Source: a bacterium
Lineage (GTDB): Bacteria; BMS3Abin14
Direction of reading: 5' to 3'
Assembly (NCBI GenBank): GCA_020350725.1
Contig: CP070719.1
Location: 1,647,965 to 1,693,106, forward strand
DNA length: 45,142 nucleotides
Below are positions 16,834 to 25,522 of this stretch, piece by piece. Below the pieces are notes generated by a model. That model did no database searches and was not told where the DNA came from. It worked only from the letters and a program-made list of their open reading frames with translations. Within the stretch, counting starts at the first letter, position 1. The number at the start of each line of letters is the position of its first letter. Made by a program: the position numbers and the translations under genes.

Positions 16834-17907
16834 TTGAGCTATCTGGATTTTTTCCGGCTACAGGCCGAACCCTTCAGTAACGCCCCCAACGAGCGGTTCT
16901 ACTATAACAGCGCCCAGCACGCCAGAGCTCTGACCCGGATCATGTACAGCGCCGAGACGATGAAGGGTCTGGCCGTTGTAGTGGGCGATATCGGGACCGG
17001 CAAGACGACCCTGGCGAGAAAGGTCCTGGACAGTCTCCCCGACGAGGTCTACGAATCGGCCCTGCTCATCATCCTGCATTCCGAGATCTCGCCCGGTTGG
17101 CTGCTCCGGAAAATCGCCACACAGCTCGGCGTCGAACAGCCGGCGCAGGACAAGATCCAGATCATCGGACAGCTGTACCGGAGACTCCTCCAGCTCCACG
17201 AAAGGGGAAAACGTGCCGTCGTCCTCATCGACGAGGCGCAGATGCTCAATTCCAGGGAACTGATGGAGGAGTTCCGCGGCCTGCTGAACCTCGAGGTCAC
17301 AGCGCACAAACTGATCACCTTCATCTTTTTCGGACTGCCGGACATCGAGGAGAACCTCCAACTGGACCCCCCCCTGCTGCAGCGGGTGGCCATGAAGATA
17401 AGGTTGTCAACCCTCACCGAGGAGGCCACCCGCGCCTACGTCACCCACAGGCTGGCGGTTGCCGGCATCCGTGATGAGATCTTCACAGAGGACGCACTCG
17501 AGAAGATCTACAGCTACTCCGCAGGCTTTCCCCGGAAGATCAACGTCCTTTGCGATAATGCCCTTTTCCAGGGGTTCCTGATGAGGAAGCACAGGGTTGA
17601 CGGCGAGATCGTACAGGAGATGGCCTTCGATCTCGGGTTCGAGGCCACCTCGAGTACGGTGGACGAGATCTCGTCCCTGGATGTTCCCGCTCAGTGGATT
17701 CCCGAAAAGCCCCCCGCCGGGTCTGCGGTCCATGCGCCGTTACCCGATGAAGCGGCACCTCCGGCCGCGGTGTCTCCCGTCGCGATGCCGGATACTCCCG
17801 GCCCGGCGGTTGCGGGCAATGAGGAACCTCCATCCCAGGTGGAGTCCGATGACATCGATGCCCAGTTCGATGAGTTTTTCAAGGAGACCTTCAAGGGGGA
17901 GGAATAG
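16834..17907 (+). CDS. ExeA/GspA-like AAA ATPase
   Basis: 357 residues. The N-terminus YLDFFRLQAEPFSNAPNERFYY is the standard opening of ExeA-type ATPases that help secretins assemble across peptidoglycan. Walker A is GDIGTGKTT (residues 51-59) and Walker B is VVLIDEAQ (129-136). Sensor and arginine regions follow (LLQRVAMKIRLSTLTEEATRAYV, YSAGFPRKINVLCDNAL). After residue 265 comes a Pro/Ala-rich tail ending in an acidic patch with no peptidoglycan-binding domain or membrane helix visible, unlike full ExeA. The TTG start at 16834 has AGAGGA seven bases upstream. Pairing with the large TPR protein suggests a joint role, perhaps with the pilus secretin. Confidence 0.88.
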   Translation: MSYLDFFRLQAEPFSNAPNERFYYNSAQHARALTRIMYSAETMKGLAVVVGDIGTGKTTLARKVLDSLPDEVYESALLIILHSEISPGWLLRKIATQLGVEQPAQDKIQIIGQLYRRLLQLHERGKRAVVLIDEAQMLNSRELMEEFRGLLNLEVTAHKLITFIFFGLPDIEENLQLDPPLLQRVAMKIRLSTLTEEATRAYVTHRLAVAGIRDEIFTEDALEKIYSYSAGFPRKINVLCDNALFQGFLMRKHRVDGEIVQEMAFDLGFEATSSTVDEISSLDVPAQWIPEKPPAGSAVHAPLPDEAAPPAAVSPVAMPDTPGPAVAGNEEPPSQVESDDIDAQFDEFFKETFKGEE

Positions 17908-18195
17908 GTAAGCAGTGCTGAGTGCTAGGTGCTAAGTGCCAAGAACTAAGAACTAACTTGACCTGACGGTTGCAGCTATCATCGCGAAAAGCGCCGACTT
18001 GTGATCCCCGATAGGGGGAGATCGATCTGTTTCCCGGTCCGGTAGTCTCATCCGGTTCCACTCCATAGTGCCGGGGCATGCAAAGCCGGGTAATACCGGT
18101 CCCGTCACGTTCCCCTTTCACCCTTCTCCTTTAACCTTTCCCCCTTTTCCCTTTTACCAGCCGTTTAATCCTCCTCGCGCGATCCAGGTTCTCCG
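17908..18195. repeat. low-complexity word-repeat spacer
   Basis: No gene. The start carries degenerate words (GCTGAGTGCTAGGTGCTAAG, AAGAACTAAGAACTAACTTG). The end (18110-18165) is a pyrimidine-rich run of CCTTTCCC-type words whose reverse complement matches the repeat at 585-616. The sequence between these is ordinary. Confidence 0.55.
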
Positions 18196-18196
18196 C

Positions 18197-18225
18197 TTTA
18201 CAAAGGCTGGTACTTGAATTAATAT
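18197..18225 (+). promoter_or_regulatory. promoter of tRNA-Gly(CCC)
   Basis: TTTACA (18197-18202), a 17-base spacer and TAATAT (18220-18225). The tRNA begins ten bases downstream, as expected for a tRNA promoter. Confidence 0.6.
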
Positions 18226-18235
18226 TGCCCTCGCG

Positions 18236-18311
18236 GCGGGCATAACTCAGTTGGTAGAGTGTCAGCTTCCCAAGCTGAAAGTCGCGGGTTCGAATCCCGT
18301 TGCCCGCTCCA
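18236..18311 (+). tRNA. tRNA-Gly (anticodon CCC)
   Basis: Full cloverleaf of 76 bases. The acceptor stem GCGGGCA pairs with TGCCCGC, the anticodon stem TCAGC/GCTGA encloses loop TTCCCAA, and the T arm GCGGGTTCGAATCCCGT is regular. CCA is encoded. The anticodon CCC reads GGG. It stands alone, between the ExeA-like ATPase gene and the PHP phosphatase gene. Confidence 0.96.
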
Positions 18312-18433
18312 GAAACGAACGGCCCGGCGGCTCTCGCCAGATGAGCTGTCGGGTCTTTTATTGCCTCCTGTGGCGGACACCTTGAAATGGGGCCATGGCG
18401 GTGGTAGGGTCTTTCTGGACCAAGAGGAGCCGA

Positions 18434-19147
18434 ATGCTGATCGATCTGCACGCCCACATACTCCCGAAGGTAGACGACGGCCCCCAGAAAATGGACGATG
18501 CCCTGGACATCGTCAGGGCCCTGTCCAGATTGGGTTTCACCCACCTTTTCGCCACCCCCCACTATCGTCACGGCAACTGGGCGGGCCTCGAAACAGGGGT
18601 CGTGATCGAGGGTGTCAGGAAACTCAGGCAATCGGTGGCGGAGGCCGGCCTCCGGACTGAGATATATCCGGGGATGGAGTACGACCTGGACCATGACCTC
18701 GAGGAACAGGCGGCCGCCCGCCCGGATGGAGCCGGGCATGTTCTCGTCGATCCGGGGTTTTACCACGTGTCTCCCAATATGACTTCCGTGCTTACCCCTC
18801 TCGTCGAAAACGGCCTCAAGGTGATCCTCGTTCATCCCGAGAGAAACGGTCATCTGACCCGGAACGGGGAGATCCTCACATCCCTGGTAAATCTGGGCAT
18901 CCGTTTCCTCGGCAACATCGGCAGCCTGGGGGGCATGTACGGCAGAACAGTGAAGAGAAACATGATGAAACTGCTCGAAAGGGACCTTTACTGGGGGATG
19001 GCCACGGATATCCACTTCGCGAACCAGGTGTTTCTGATCGAGGCCGGTATGAATGAACTCGAACAGACTTTCGGATCGGCTGCTACGGACACGTTCTTCA
19101 GGACCAATCCCAGGGAGATCGTCGAAAAGATGGAGGCAAACCCTTGA
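18434..19147 (+). CDS. PHP-domain phosphatase of the CpsB/CapC/YwqE family
   Basis: 237 residues. The metal-binding motifs of PHP-type protein tyrosine phosphatases occur in order: DLHAHILPKVDDGP at the N-terminus, FATPHYRHG (about 38-46), YPGMEYDLD (about 78-86), VILVHPERNGHL (about 133-144) and GMATDIHFA near 190. Relatives dephosphorylate tyrosine kinases that control capsule or exopolysaccharide export; no polysaccharide genes are in this window. ATG 18434 has GAGGAG (18424-18429) just upstream. The stop overlaps the argS start (TTGA). Confidence 0.88.
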   Translation: MLIDLHAHILPKVDDGPQKMDDALDIVRALSRLGFTHLFATPHYRHGNWAGLETGVVIEGVRKLRQSVAEAGLRTEIYPGMEYDLDHDLEEQAAARPDGAGHVLVDPGFYHVSPNMTSVLTPLVENGLKVILVHPERNGHLTRNGEILTSLVNLGIRFLGNIGSLGGMYGRTVKRNMMKLLERDLYWGMATDIHFANQVFLIEAGMNELEQTFGSAATDTFFRTNPREIVEKMEANP

Positions 19148-20814
19148 AGGGCACACTGACTGAGATCATCAACGCGGCCCTCGAGGAGGCAAGGAAAGAT
19201 GGTCTCGTACCGGCCGGAGAACTTCCCGCGCCCATCATCGAACTGACCAGAGACCGCAAATACGGGGACTACGCCACGAACGTGGCAATGGTGCTGGCTT
19301 CGCGGTCTGCAGGCAATCCCAGGAAGATAGCCGAGATAATCGCCAAGAAGATCCTGGATGTGGACAGGGAGGAGAATATCGACCGTGTGGAGACAGCAGG
19401 CCCCGGATTTATCAACCTGACCATGAAGGGTCGGTTCTGGGAGAGGGCCGTCAAGACCGTCCTCCAGGAGGGCGGTGACTACGCCAAAGGCGCCGTCGGC
19501 CTCGGCCGGCGGATCCAGGTGGAGTTCGTCAGCGCCAATCCCACCGGACCCCTCCACGTCGGCCACGGTCGGGGAGCCGCCATCGGGGACGCTTTGGCAA
19601 ATGTGCTGGCGGCGGCCGGCTACGAGGTGGAGAGGGAGTACTACATCAACGACGCCGGCAACCAGATACAGACACTGGGCAGGTCGGTCTTCGCCCGTTA
19701 TCTGGAACTGTTTGGAAAATCAGCCCCGTTTCCGGAAGACGGCTATCAGGGTGAATACATTATCAGGATCGCCGAAAACCTCAGGGAGGAATTCGGAGAC
19801 AGGTACCTTGAAGGGGACCGGGAAGAGTCAATGGACGAGATCGCCCGCTACGCTGCGAACGAGATCCTCAGGGACATCAGGGATGATCTGGAGGATTTCG
19901 GAGTCCGATTTGACGTGTGGTTCTCCGAGTCCGCCCTTGTCAGGAGCGATGAGGTATCCCTGGCCCTCGATGAACTCGGGAGGGCTGGCCACCTCTACCG
20001 TGAGGGGGGAGCGGTCTGGTTCAGAAGCACGGCAATGGATGACGACAAGGACCGAGTGGTCGTCAAGGCGGACGGATCCCTGACCTATTTCGCCTCCGAC
20101 ATCGCCTACCACCGGAACAAATTCTCCCGTGGGTTTGACCGGATAATCAACATCTGGGGTGCCGACCATCACGGTTACGTGGCCCGTATGAAGGCGGGAG
20201 TCATGGCCCTGGGCCGCAACCGCGAAGACCTGGCTGTCCTCCTTGTCCAACTGGTCAATCTCAAGAGGCATGGTCAGCCTGTGGCCATGTCCACCCGGGC
20301 GGGTGAATTCGTGACCCTGAAAGAAGTGAGGGAGGAAGTGGGCAGGGATGCGGCCAGGTTTATCTTTCTGACCCGCAAGGCCGACAGCAAGCTCGACTTC
20401 GATCTCGACCTCGCCAAGGAGCAGAGCAACGATAACCCGGTATTCTACGTTCAATATGCCCATGCGAGGATCTGCAGCATTATCAGAAATGCCGAACAGC
20501 AGGGTATCCCCGTTCCGGGGGTCGAGAGTGTCGACCTGTCCAGGCTGACGCTGCCCGAGGAAAGGGAGCTTGTCAGGCATCTGGCGTCCCTTCCCGATGT
20601 CGTCGAGGGTGCAGCCCTGGCGATGGAGCCTCACCGCATTTCCATCTTCCTCAGAGAGATCTCCACCACACTGCACAATTACTATTACCATCACCGGGTG
20701 CTGGCCGACGATCGGGAACTGACGGCGGCCAGGCTGGCCCTCATGATCGCTGTGAGGACGGCCGTTGCGAAAGCTCTTTCCCTTCTCGGGGTGTCGGCTC
20801 CGGAAAGGATGTAG
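19144..20814 (+). CDS. argS: arginyl-tRNA synthetase
   Basis: Class I synthetase charging tRNA-Arg, 556 residues. The N-terminal additional domain is present (GDYATNVAMVLA). The HIGH-type signature is ANPTGPLHVGHGRGA (about 126-140). The YYINDAGNQIQTLGRS, WGADHHGY and MSTRAGEFVTL segments are typical, and the C-terminal anticodon-binding helical domain is complete (NYYYHHRVL). The start is TTG 19144, with GGAGG about eight bases upstream, overlapping the phosphatase stop. The SPOR gene begins at the next base after the stop. Confidence 0.96.
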   Translation: MKGTLTEIINAALEEARKDGLVPAGELPAPIIELTRDRKYGDYATNVAMVLASRSAGNPRKIAEIIAKKILDVDREENIDRVETAGPGFINLTMKGRFWERAVKTVLQEGGDYAKGAVGLGRRIQVEFVSANPTGPLHVGHGRGAAIGDALANVLAAAGYEVEREYYINDAGNQIQTLGRSVFARYLELFGKSAPFPEDGYQGEYIIRIAENLREEFGDRYLEGDREESMDEIARYAANEILRDIRDDLEDFGVRFDVWFSESALVRSDEVSLALDELGRAGHLYREGGAVWFRSTAMDDDKDRVVVKADGSLTYFASDIAYHRNKFSRGFDRIINIWGADHHGYVARMKAGVMALGRNREDLAVLLVQLVNLKRHGQPVAMSTRAGEFVTLKEVREEVGRDAARFIFLTRKADSKLDFDLDLAKEQSNDNPVFYVQYAHARICSIIRNAEQQGIPVPGVESVDLSRLTLPEERELVRHLASLPDVVEGAALAMEPHRISIFLREISTTLHNYYYHHRVLADDRELTAARLALMIAVRTAVAKALSLLGVSAPERM

Positions 20815-21438
20815 ATGGCGAAGGGATCAAAAAAGGCCGAGCCGAGGGAACTCGTCCGGCTTTCCCCACGGCAGTTCAGTGCGGCGGTGGCCCTTGTCGT
20901 CCTCCTGATCAGCGGCGCTTTTGTCCTCGGGTATCAAAGGGGAAAGAAGCCCGCCACCCGGGCTCCCTCGCCCGCTGTCGAGACCGAAGCCGGCGCCGCG
21001 CCGGCCGACCAGGGGGTTGAAACAGTCGAAAGCGGCTCCTCTCCCGACAGAACTCCGACTATCACATTCTACTCAGAACTGACGGAGGTGAAGACCAGCA
21101 GACCCTCCATCGGCCGTCCCCGTTCGGGGAAATCCGGATCCGGGGAAGACGCCAGGTCGGCGGAGCCCCCATCGGCGCCCTCCGAGGTTCAGCCTCCTGG
21201 AGATGCCGGAGACATTATGATCCAGGTCGGGTCCTACCGAACGTACGACGGGGCAAAGGAGCTCCTCCAGGGCCTGACCGCCTCCGGATACAACGGCACG
21301 GTGATCCGCGCGGAGTTGGGACCAAGGGGAGTATGGTACCGAGTGAGGCTCGGGCCTTACGTCAGCAGCGTAGAAGCCAAGGACGCTCTTGATGTCCTGG
21401 AGTCGAAGATGTCGATCAAGGGTTTCCTGGTTCGCTGA
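20815..21438 (+). CDS. SPOR-domain membrane protein
   Basis: 207 residues: a basic N-terminus, one membrane helix at about residues 20-42 (FSAAVALVVLLISGAFVLGYQ), a disordered Pro/Ser/Glu-rich periplasmic linker (about 45-130), and a C-terminal SPOR domain (about 136-207) with IMIQVGSYRTYDGAKELLQGL and YRVRLGPYVSSVEAKDALD. SPOR domains bind denuded peptidoglycan at division sites. Pairing of argS with a SPOR gene is common in Deltaproteobacteria. ATG 20815 is immediately after the argS stop. Confidence 0.92.
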   Translation: MAKGSKKAEPRELVRLSPRQFSAAVALVVLLISGAFVLGYQRGKKPATRAPSPAVETEAGAAPADQGVETVESGSSPDRTPTITFYSELTEVKTSRPSIGRPRSGKSGSGEDARSAEPPSAPSEVQPPGDAGDIMIQVGSYRTYDGAKELLQGLTASGYNGTVIRAELGPRGVWYRVRLGPYVSSVEAKDALDVLESKMSIKGFLVR

Positions 21439-21462
21439 ACGCTTTTCCCGAGTTGCCGGGTC

Positions 21463-22200
21463 CCCGTTACCTGTTCACCGTTCACAGTCCCCTGTTCACA
21501 GTTCACAGCCTGCCCTGAGCCTGCCGAAGGGTTGGGAAAAAGCCGTGATTGGTGACTTGTGATTCGTGATCAGTAAAGTCCAGTTCACGGTTCACAGCTA
21601 GATTGCTTCACCCGGGTATCGGTTCGCAATGACAACCGCTTTTTTCTCTCCGCGTCCCCGTGTCCCCACGTCCGCTTCTCGCCCCCTCGCCCCATCTCCC
21701 CCTCTCCCCCTCGCAATTACTGTGGTCCTCTGTGGCGGCGTCTCCAGGGACGCCTCCGTGGCCCTCTGTGTTTAATCGCTTTTTTCCAGAGATCGCTTCG
21801 CGCTAATCTCCTGCTCGCGATGACAACACCTGTCACTGCGAGGCTGTTTCAGGACCGAAGCAGTCTCAGCCATCGGGATTGCCTCACCCGGGTATCGGTT
21901 CGCAATGACAACCGCTTTTTTCTCACCATGCCTCCGCACTGGATATCCGAGTTCCAGGTACCGTGTCTCGGGTACCATGTCTCACAGGCCCTTTTGGATT
22001 TTGGACTTTGGATTTTGGACTCATTTCCCCCCGCGTCTGTCTCTCGCCCCATCTCCCTGTCGCCCCATCTCCCTGTCGCCCTATCTCCCATTCGCCCCCT
22101 CGCCTCTGCGCCCCCTCTGGACGCTGGCCTCTGGACTCTGGACCTATTCCTCTCCGCGTCCCCGCGTCTGTCCACCGTCTTTTCCGTTAAGGAGTTACTT
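21463..22200. repeat. spacer built of word-like dispersed repeats
   Basis: No credible gene in more than 730 bases. It contains runs such as GTTCACAGTTCACAG and GGATTTTGGACTTTGGA, CTCTGGACTCTGGAC, strings of CTCCCC/CGCCCC words, and a CCTGAGCCTGCCGAAGG word seen widely in bacterial spacers. A module of about 50 bp occurs twice (21601-21648 and 21878-21925). The block 21721-21770 matches 32362-32411 at all but three of 50 positions. The block 21875-22028 is a diverged copy of 32476-32628. Small open frames here are by-products of the repeats. Confidence 0.85.
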
Positions 22201-22208
22201 TAGTTAAC

Positions 22209-22237
22209 TTGACAGAACCTATTGAACTATCTATATT
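22209..22237 (+). promoter_or_regulatory. near-consensus sigma70 promoter
   Basis: TTGACA (22209-22214), exactly 17 bases, then TATATT (22232-22237). Transcription would start near 22244, only about nine bases before the ATG of the small coiled-coil gene, giving an almost leaderless message. Confidence 0.75.
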
Positions 22238-22252
22238 TTGTTGGAATCTACC

Positions 22253-22468
22253 ATGAGCGAGGGTGACCTGAAAAGAATACTGGATGAACTCGAAGACGCC
22301 GTCGAGGGGCTCCTCGGCCGCCTCGAAGGGGTGTCCGGCAGAGACGGCAAAGGGGACAGACCAGCCCCCGAACGGGAATCGAAGGCCCCTCTCCATCGCG
22401 GCACGCCTGCGGGGGAGGAGGCGGCTGAGCTCATAAAGAGGGCCATCAAGAGGCTCAGATCTATCTAG
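22253..22468 (+). CDS. small coiled-coil protein upstream of zapA
   Basis: 71 residues, charged, with a helical N-terminal half (DLKRILDELEDAVEGLLGRLE), a glycine/proline-rich middle and a basic C-terminal helix (AAELIKRAIKRLRSI). No domain recognised. Its position before zapA is where related genomes often carry a ZapB-like division protein, and the helical pattern would fit, but similarity is not evident. ATG 22253 lies about nine bases after the predicted start of transcription with only a weak ribosome site. Confidence 0.6.
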   Translation: MSEGDLKRILDELEDAVEGLLGRLEGVSGRDGKGDRPAPERESKAPLHRGTPAGEEAAELIKRAIKRLRSI

Positions 22469-22517
22469 TGGTCCGTCCGGCGGGTCGGGTCCTCTACGGC
22501 AAACGGAGGAAAATGCA

Positions 22518-22796
22518 TTGCCCGGAAGAGTTGATGTGGAGATTTTCGGGAAGGTCTACACCGTCAGCGGTGACAAGGACCCCGAGTACGTTCGCATGGT
22601 CGCCGAGTATGTGGACCGGAAGATGCGGGAGATATCCCAGATGACGGAGACGGTCTCGACCTCCAGGATCGCCATCCTGGCGTCCCTGAATATAGCCGAT
22701 GAACTGTTCTCTCTGACCGATGAGTCCGAGGACATGAAAACCAGGATGAGACAATTGACCGGCAGGATCAGAAAAGCGATCGAGGCGAATCCCTGA
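22518..22796 (+). CDS. zapA: cell division protein ZapA
   Basis: Promotes FtsZ filament bundling at mid-cell. It has 92 residues. VDVEIFGKVYTVSGDKDPEYVRMVAEYVDRKMREI is the ZapA globular head, followed by the NIADELFSLTDE coiled-coil region. The start is TTG 22518, seven bases after GGAGGA (22505-22510). The nearby ATG at 22513 is out of frame. The 6S RNA follows, the arrangement seen in many Proteobacteria. Confidence 0.93.
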   Translation: MPGRVDVEIFGKVYTVSGDKDPEYVRMVAEYVDRKMREISQMTETVSTSRIAILASLNIADELFSLTDESEDMKTRMRQLTGRIRKAIEANP

Positions 22797-22838
22797 CGAA
22801 GGGCGTGTTCGGCGACCCCTTTCCTCTACCGTATGGGC

Positions 22839-22867
22839 TTGAAGGGAGATGGGTAATCTGATAGATT
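22839..22867 (+). promoter_or_regulatory. promoter of 6S RNA
   Basis: TTGAAG (22839-22844), 17 bases, TAGATT (22862-22867). The predicted start near 22874 coincides with the first base of the 6S closing stem. Confidence 0.6.
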
Positions 22868-22873
22868 ATTAGT

Positions 22874-23055
22874 ACCCCTGCTCTGCTCGTGGAGGCCTGT
22901 TACTTTTGAGCCAACACTCGAAGTGAGGGACCCCTATCGAGAACATGGTGAGCAGGTTCGCCGTGGAGCGAAAAGCCTAAAGTGTTCCATGGGGGGCCCA
23001 CTTGGTCAAACAGGTTCAAAAGCTGAACTTGACCACGGCAACGGGCGGGGGCCTG
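22874..23055 (+). ncRNA. ssrS: 6S RNA
   Basis: Small RNA that binds the sigma70 holoenzyme by mimicking an open promoter. The 5' arm CCCCTGCTC (22875-22883) pairs over nine positions with GGGCGGGGG (23043-23051). Next, CGTGG (22888-22892) pairs with CCACG (23033-23037). The conserved elements GAGCCAACAC and AAAAGCCTAAA appear in order. An inner hairpin GGTTCA-AAAGC-TGAAC resembles the corresponding E. coli 6S hairpin. The location between zapA and the 5-formyl-THF cyclo-ligase gene is the classic one. The length of about 182 bases is normal. End points are estimates. Confidence 0.85.
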
Positions 23056-23062
23056 AGGATAT

Positions 23063-23093
23063 CTGGACCGGTGAGTGAAGCCGATGTGTCCAG
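23063..23093 (+). other. hairpin just after 6S RNA
   Basis: CTGGAC (23063-23068) pairs with GTCCAG (23088-23093) around a 19-base loop. It may help define the 6S 3' end, or be part of the structured leader that continues to the next gene. No T-run follows. Confidence 0.4.
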
Positions 23094-23112
23094 TTCGATA
23101 TAAAACTTGAAG

Positions 23113-23165
23113 ATCTCACCTTAGTGCTTCATGAAGGAAAAAGGGCTTTTTGAGCCCTGTGAGAT
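23113..23165 (+). ncRNA. putative three-way-junction RNA element
   Basis: ATCTCAC (23113-23119) pairs perfectly with GTGAGAT (23159-23165). Inside lie the palindrome CTTCATGAAG and a second hairpin GGGCT/AGCCC. Two enclosed hairpins under a 7-bp closing stem make a compact junction. No known riboswitch class is recognised. It lies in the leader between 6S RNA and the folate enzyme gene. Confidence 0.4.
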
Positions 23166-23290
23166 ACAACAGAACACAGTTCGACCCTTAATGTTTCTGC
23201 TTCTCCCGCGGCGGGAATGCAGATTTATACCCCCCGGGGTGTTCGAGGCGGCGAAGCCTCCTTCAAGTTAAGGACTGGTACCTTCCAGGG

Positions 23291-23342
23291 CCTCACCGGT
23301 TCGGTTCCAGAGTTTTCATCGGGAACCAGGTGAGGTTTTTTT
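23291..23342 (+). terminator. terminator-like hairpin containing the next gene's ribosome site
   Basis: CCTCACC (23291-23297) pairs with GGTGAGG (23329-23335), and GGTTCC (23303-23308) pairs with GGAACC (23322-23327). Seven Ts follow (23336-23342). GGTGAGG is also the only Shine-Dalgarno for the TTG start at 23341, and the last Ts are the first two bases of that codon. In the folded state both elongation and initiation would be blocked, so this is either a 6S terminator with readthrough or a regulated expression platform. Confidence 0.7.
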
Positions 23343-23976
23343 GTCCAGAGCCATATCACAGGAAAAGCTTGCCATCCGGGAGATGATGAAGGCCATGCGC
23401 CAGGGGCTCTCCCCGGAGGAGGTCGGCCATAGCGGCCAGGCTGTGTCCCGGATGACCATGTCTCAGCCGGAGGCAAACAGCGCCGGTTCGTTCTGCGTGT
23501 ACGCTTCCGTCGGAAAGGAAGTGGCGACCGGAACCCTTATCCTGGAATTGCTCGAGTCAGGAAAGACCGTTGTCGTCCCCGACTGGGAGGGCTGGAAACA
23601 GGGATGCGGTCTCAGGGTGGCCAGGATCCAGGACCCGGGGGATCTGCTGGTCGAGAACCGCGTCGTCCCTCAGCCGAGAAATGTTCCGGAGAGGATCATG
23701 CCCATCGACAGGGTGGAGGTGTTTCTCATTCCGGGTGTCGCATATGACATGTATTGCAACAGAATTGGAATGGGAGGCGGCTATTACGACCGGCTCCTGG
23801 CCCTTTCCTCGCCGAAAGCTACCCTGATCGGTCTCGCGTATGATTTCCAGATCATGCACTCGCTGCCGGTGGACGATCACGATGTGCCCGTCCACAAGAT
23901 CGTCACTCCAAGCCAATGCGTGACCGCTCAGGATCAACATAAAAGGAGGGTTACTGAAGATGCTACTCGGTCATAA
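23341..23976 (+). CDS. 5-formyltetrahydrofolate cyclo-ligase
   Basis: ATP-dependent conversion of 5-formyl-THF to 5,10-methenyl-THF (Fau/YgfA/MTHFS family). It has 211 residues. The N-terminal [20 protein letters not shown], the substrate-binding [13 protein letters not shown], the nucleotide-binding [14 protein letters not shown] (about 143-156) and [17 protein letters not shown] (about 180-196) are the family signatures. The TTG start at 23341 abuts the hairpin described above. It overlaps the RNase Y gene by 17 bases, which is longer than the usual coupling overlap. The zapA-6S-cyclo-ligase order is conserved across Proteobacteria. Confidence 0.93.
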   Translation: MSRAISQEKLAIREMMKAMRQGLSPEEVGHSGQAVSRMTMSQPEANSAGSFCVYASVGKEVATGTLILELLESGKTVVVPDWEGWKQGCGLRVARIQDPGDLLVENRVVPQPRNVPERIMPIDRVEVFLIPGVAYDMYCNRIGMGGGYYDRLLALSSPKATLIGLAYDFQIMHSLPVDDHDVPVHKIVTPSQCVTAQDQHKRRVTEDATRS

Positions 23977-25522
23977 CATACTCACGCTGGTCGCTGTAAT
24001 CGTTGGAGGCATCATTGTCGGATATGCAATCAGGATCGCCATTCAGGCCTTGACCCTGAAGACCGGCAGCCGCCGGGCGGACAATATCCTTGAGGAGGCC
24101 AGAAAACAGGCTGAAAACATTCGCAAGGAAGCGGAGATCGAGGCCAAGGAGATCCTCTTCCAGTCAAGGTCCCGTTTCGAGGAGGAGACGAAAGAGGAAA
24201 AGAGGGAATTTCAGAGGATAGAGAAAAGGCTCCAGCAGAGGGAAGAGAACCTCGACAGAAAATTCGAAACCCTGGACACCAAGGAAAAGGAACTGATCAA
24301 CCGGGAAAAATCTGTGGCCGGTCAGCAGAGAGCCCTCGCGGAAAGGGAGAAGGAGTACAACCAGCTCCTCGAGGAGGAGCGCTCGAAGCTCGAGGACATC
24401 TCCGGGATGACCGCCGACCAGGCCAAGGAGGAACTCAAGCTGCTCATGGTGGAGGAAGCCCGCTACGATGCCGCCAAGGAGATCAAGAGGATCGAGGAGG
24501 AGACAAAGGAGACGGCCGATAAAAAGGCGCGGGAGATCATCAGCCTTGCCGTCCAGCGCTATTCAGGCGATTACATCGCCGAGAAAGCGGTCACCGTCGT
24601 CAATCTGCCGAACGACGAGATGAAAGGTCGCATTATCGGTCGGGAGGGGCGCAACATAAGATCCTTCGAGAGCGCCACAGGAGTGGACCTCATCGTCGAT
24701 GACACCCCTGAGGCGGTCGTGCTGTCGGTCTTCGACCCCATTCGGAGGGAGATCGCCCGCATCGCCCTGGAGAGGCTGGTGGTCGACGGCAGGATCCATC
24801 CTGCCCGCATCGAGGAGGTGGTCAAGAAAGTATCAACAGACATGGAGACAGCCATCAAGGAAGAAGGCGAGAAGGCGGCCTTTGACATCGGTGTCCATGG
24901 AATCCATCAGGAGCTCATCCGGCTCATGGGAAAGCTGAAGTACAGGACAAGTTACGCCCAGAACGTCCTGAACCATTCGCTCGAGGTCGCCTTTCTCTGC
25001 GGCAGCATGGCAAGTGAGCTGGGACTCAATATAAAGGACGCGAAGAGGATAGGTTTTCTTCACGACGTGGGCAAGGCCGTCGACCACGAGGTCGAGGGCT
25101 CCCATGCCCTCATCGGGGCCGAACTGGCGAAAAAGTACGGTGAATCCCAGAAGGTGGTCAACGCCATCGCCTCTCACCATGATGAGGTCAAACCCGGCTC
25201 CGTTGAGGCCATTCTGGTCCAGGCCGCCGATGCCCTGTCTGCTGCCCGGCCCGGTGCCCGGCGGGAAATGCTGGAGACCTACATCAAGAGGCTCGAGGAC
25301 CTGGAGAAGATCGCCAATTCCATAAAGGGTGTCGATAAGAGCTACGCCATCCAGGCGGGCCGTGAGGTCCGGATCCTGGTGGAGTCGGAGAGGATAAGCG
25401 ACGAAGAGGCTTCGGTGGTCGCCAGGGATATCGCTCGGAGAATAGAGGAGGATCTGAGCTATCCCGGCCAGATCAAGGTCACCGTCATTCGGGAGACCCG
25501 GGCGGTGGATTACGCGAGATAA
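23960..25522 (+). CDS. rny: ribonuclease Y
   Basis: Membrane-anchored endoribonuclease that initiates mRNA decay, 520 residues. There is one N-terminal membrane helix (about 5-27), then a long coiled coil (about 40-190). The KH domain contains [28 protein letters not shown] (about 216-243), and the HD domain has [13 protein letters not shown] (about 364-376) and [11 protein letters not shown]. The C-terminal [14 protein letters not shown] is typical. AAAGGAGGG lies about nine bases before ATG 23960. YmdB follows, as in Firmicutes and many Deltaproteobacteria. Confidence 0.96.
   Translation: MLLGHNILTLVAVIVGGIIVGYAIRIAIQALTLKTGSRRADNILEEARKQAENIRKEAEIEAKEILFQSRSRFEEETKEEKREFQRIEKRLQQREENLDRKFETLDTKEKELINREKSVAGQQRALAEREKEYNQLLEEERSKLEDISGMTADQAKEELKLLMVEEARYDAAKEIKRIEEETKETADKKAREIISLAVQRYSGDYIAEKAVTVVNLPNDEMKGRIIGREGRNIRSFESATGVDLIVDDTPEAVVLSVFDPIRREIARIALERLVVDGRIHPARIEEVVKKVSTDMETAIKEEGEKAAFDIGVHGIHQELIRLMGKLKYRTSYAQNVLNHSLEVAFLCGSMASELGLNIKDAKRIGFLHDVGKAVDHEVEGSHALIGAELAKKYGESQKVVNAIASHHDEVKPGSVEAILVQAADALSAARPGARREMLETYIKRLEDLEKIANSIKGVDKSYAIQAGREVRILVESERISDEEASVVARDIARRIEEDLSYPGQIKVTVIRETRAVDYAR

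Noticed and set aside
21463-22200. Insertion sequence or transposon remnant
   Set aside because: No transposase fragment, terminal inverted repeat pair or target duplication can be seen; the modules are short words rather than element ends.
21820-22207. Small open frames of 68-127 codons inside the repeat spacer
   Set aside because: They consist of translated CTCCCC and TTTGGACTTTGGA words, have no ribosome site, and the same DNA repeats elsewhere in another context.
23060-23340. A known folate (THF) riboswitch before the cyclo-ligase gene
   Set aside because: The conserved core sequences of the THF classes as I know them are not visible; only generic hairpins can be supported by eye. A covariance search would decide.
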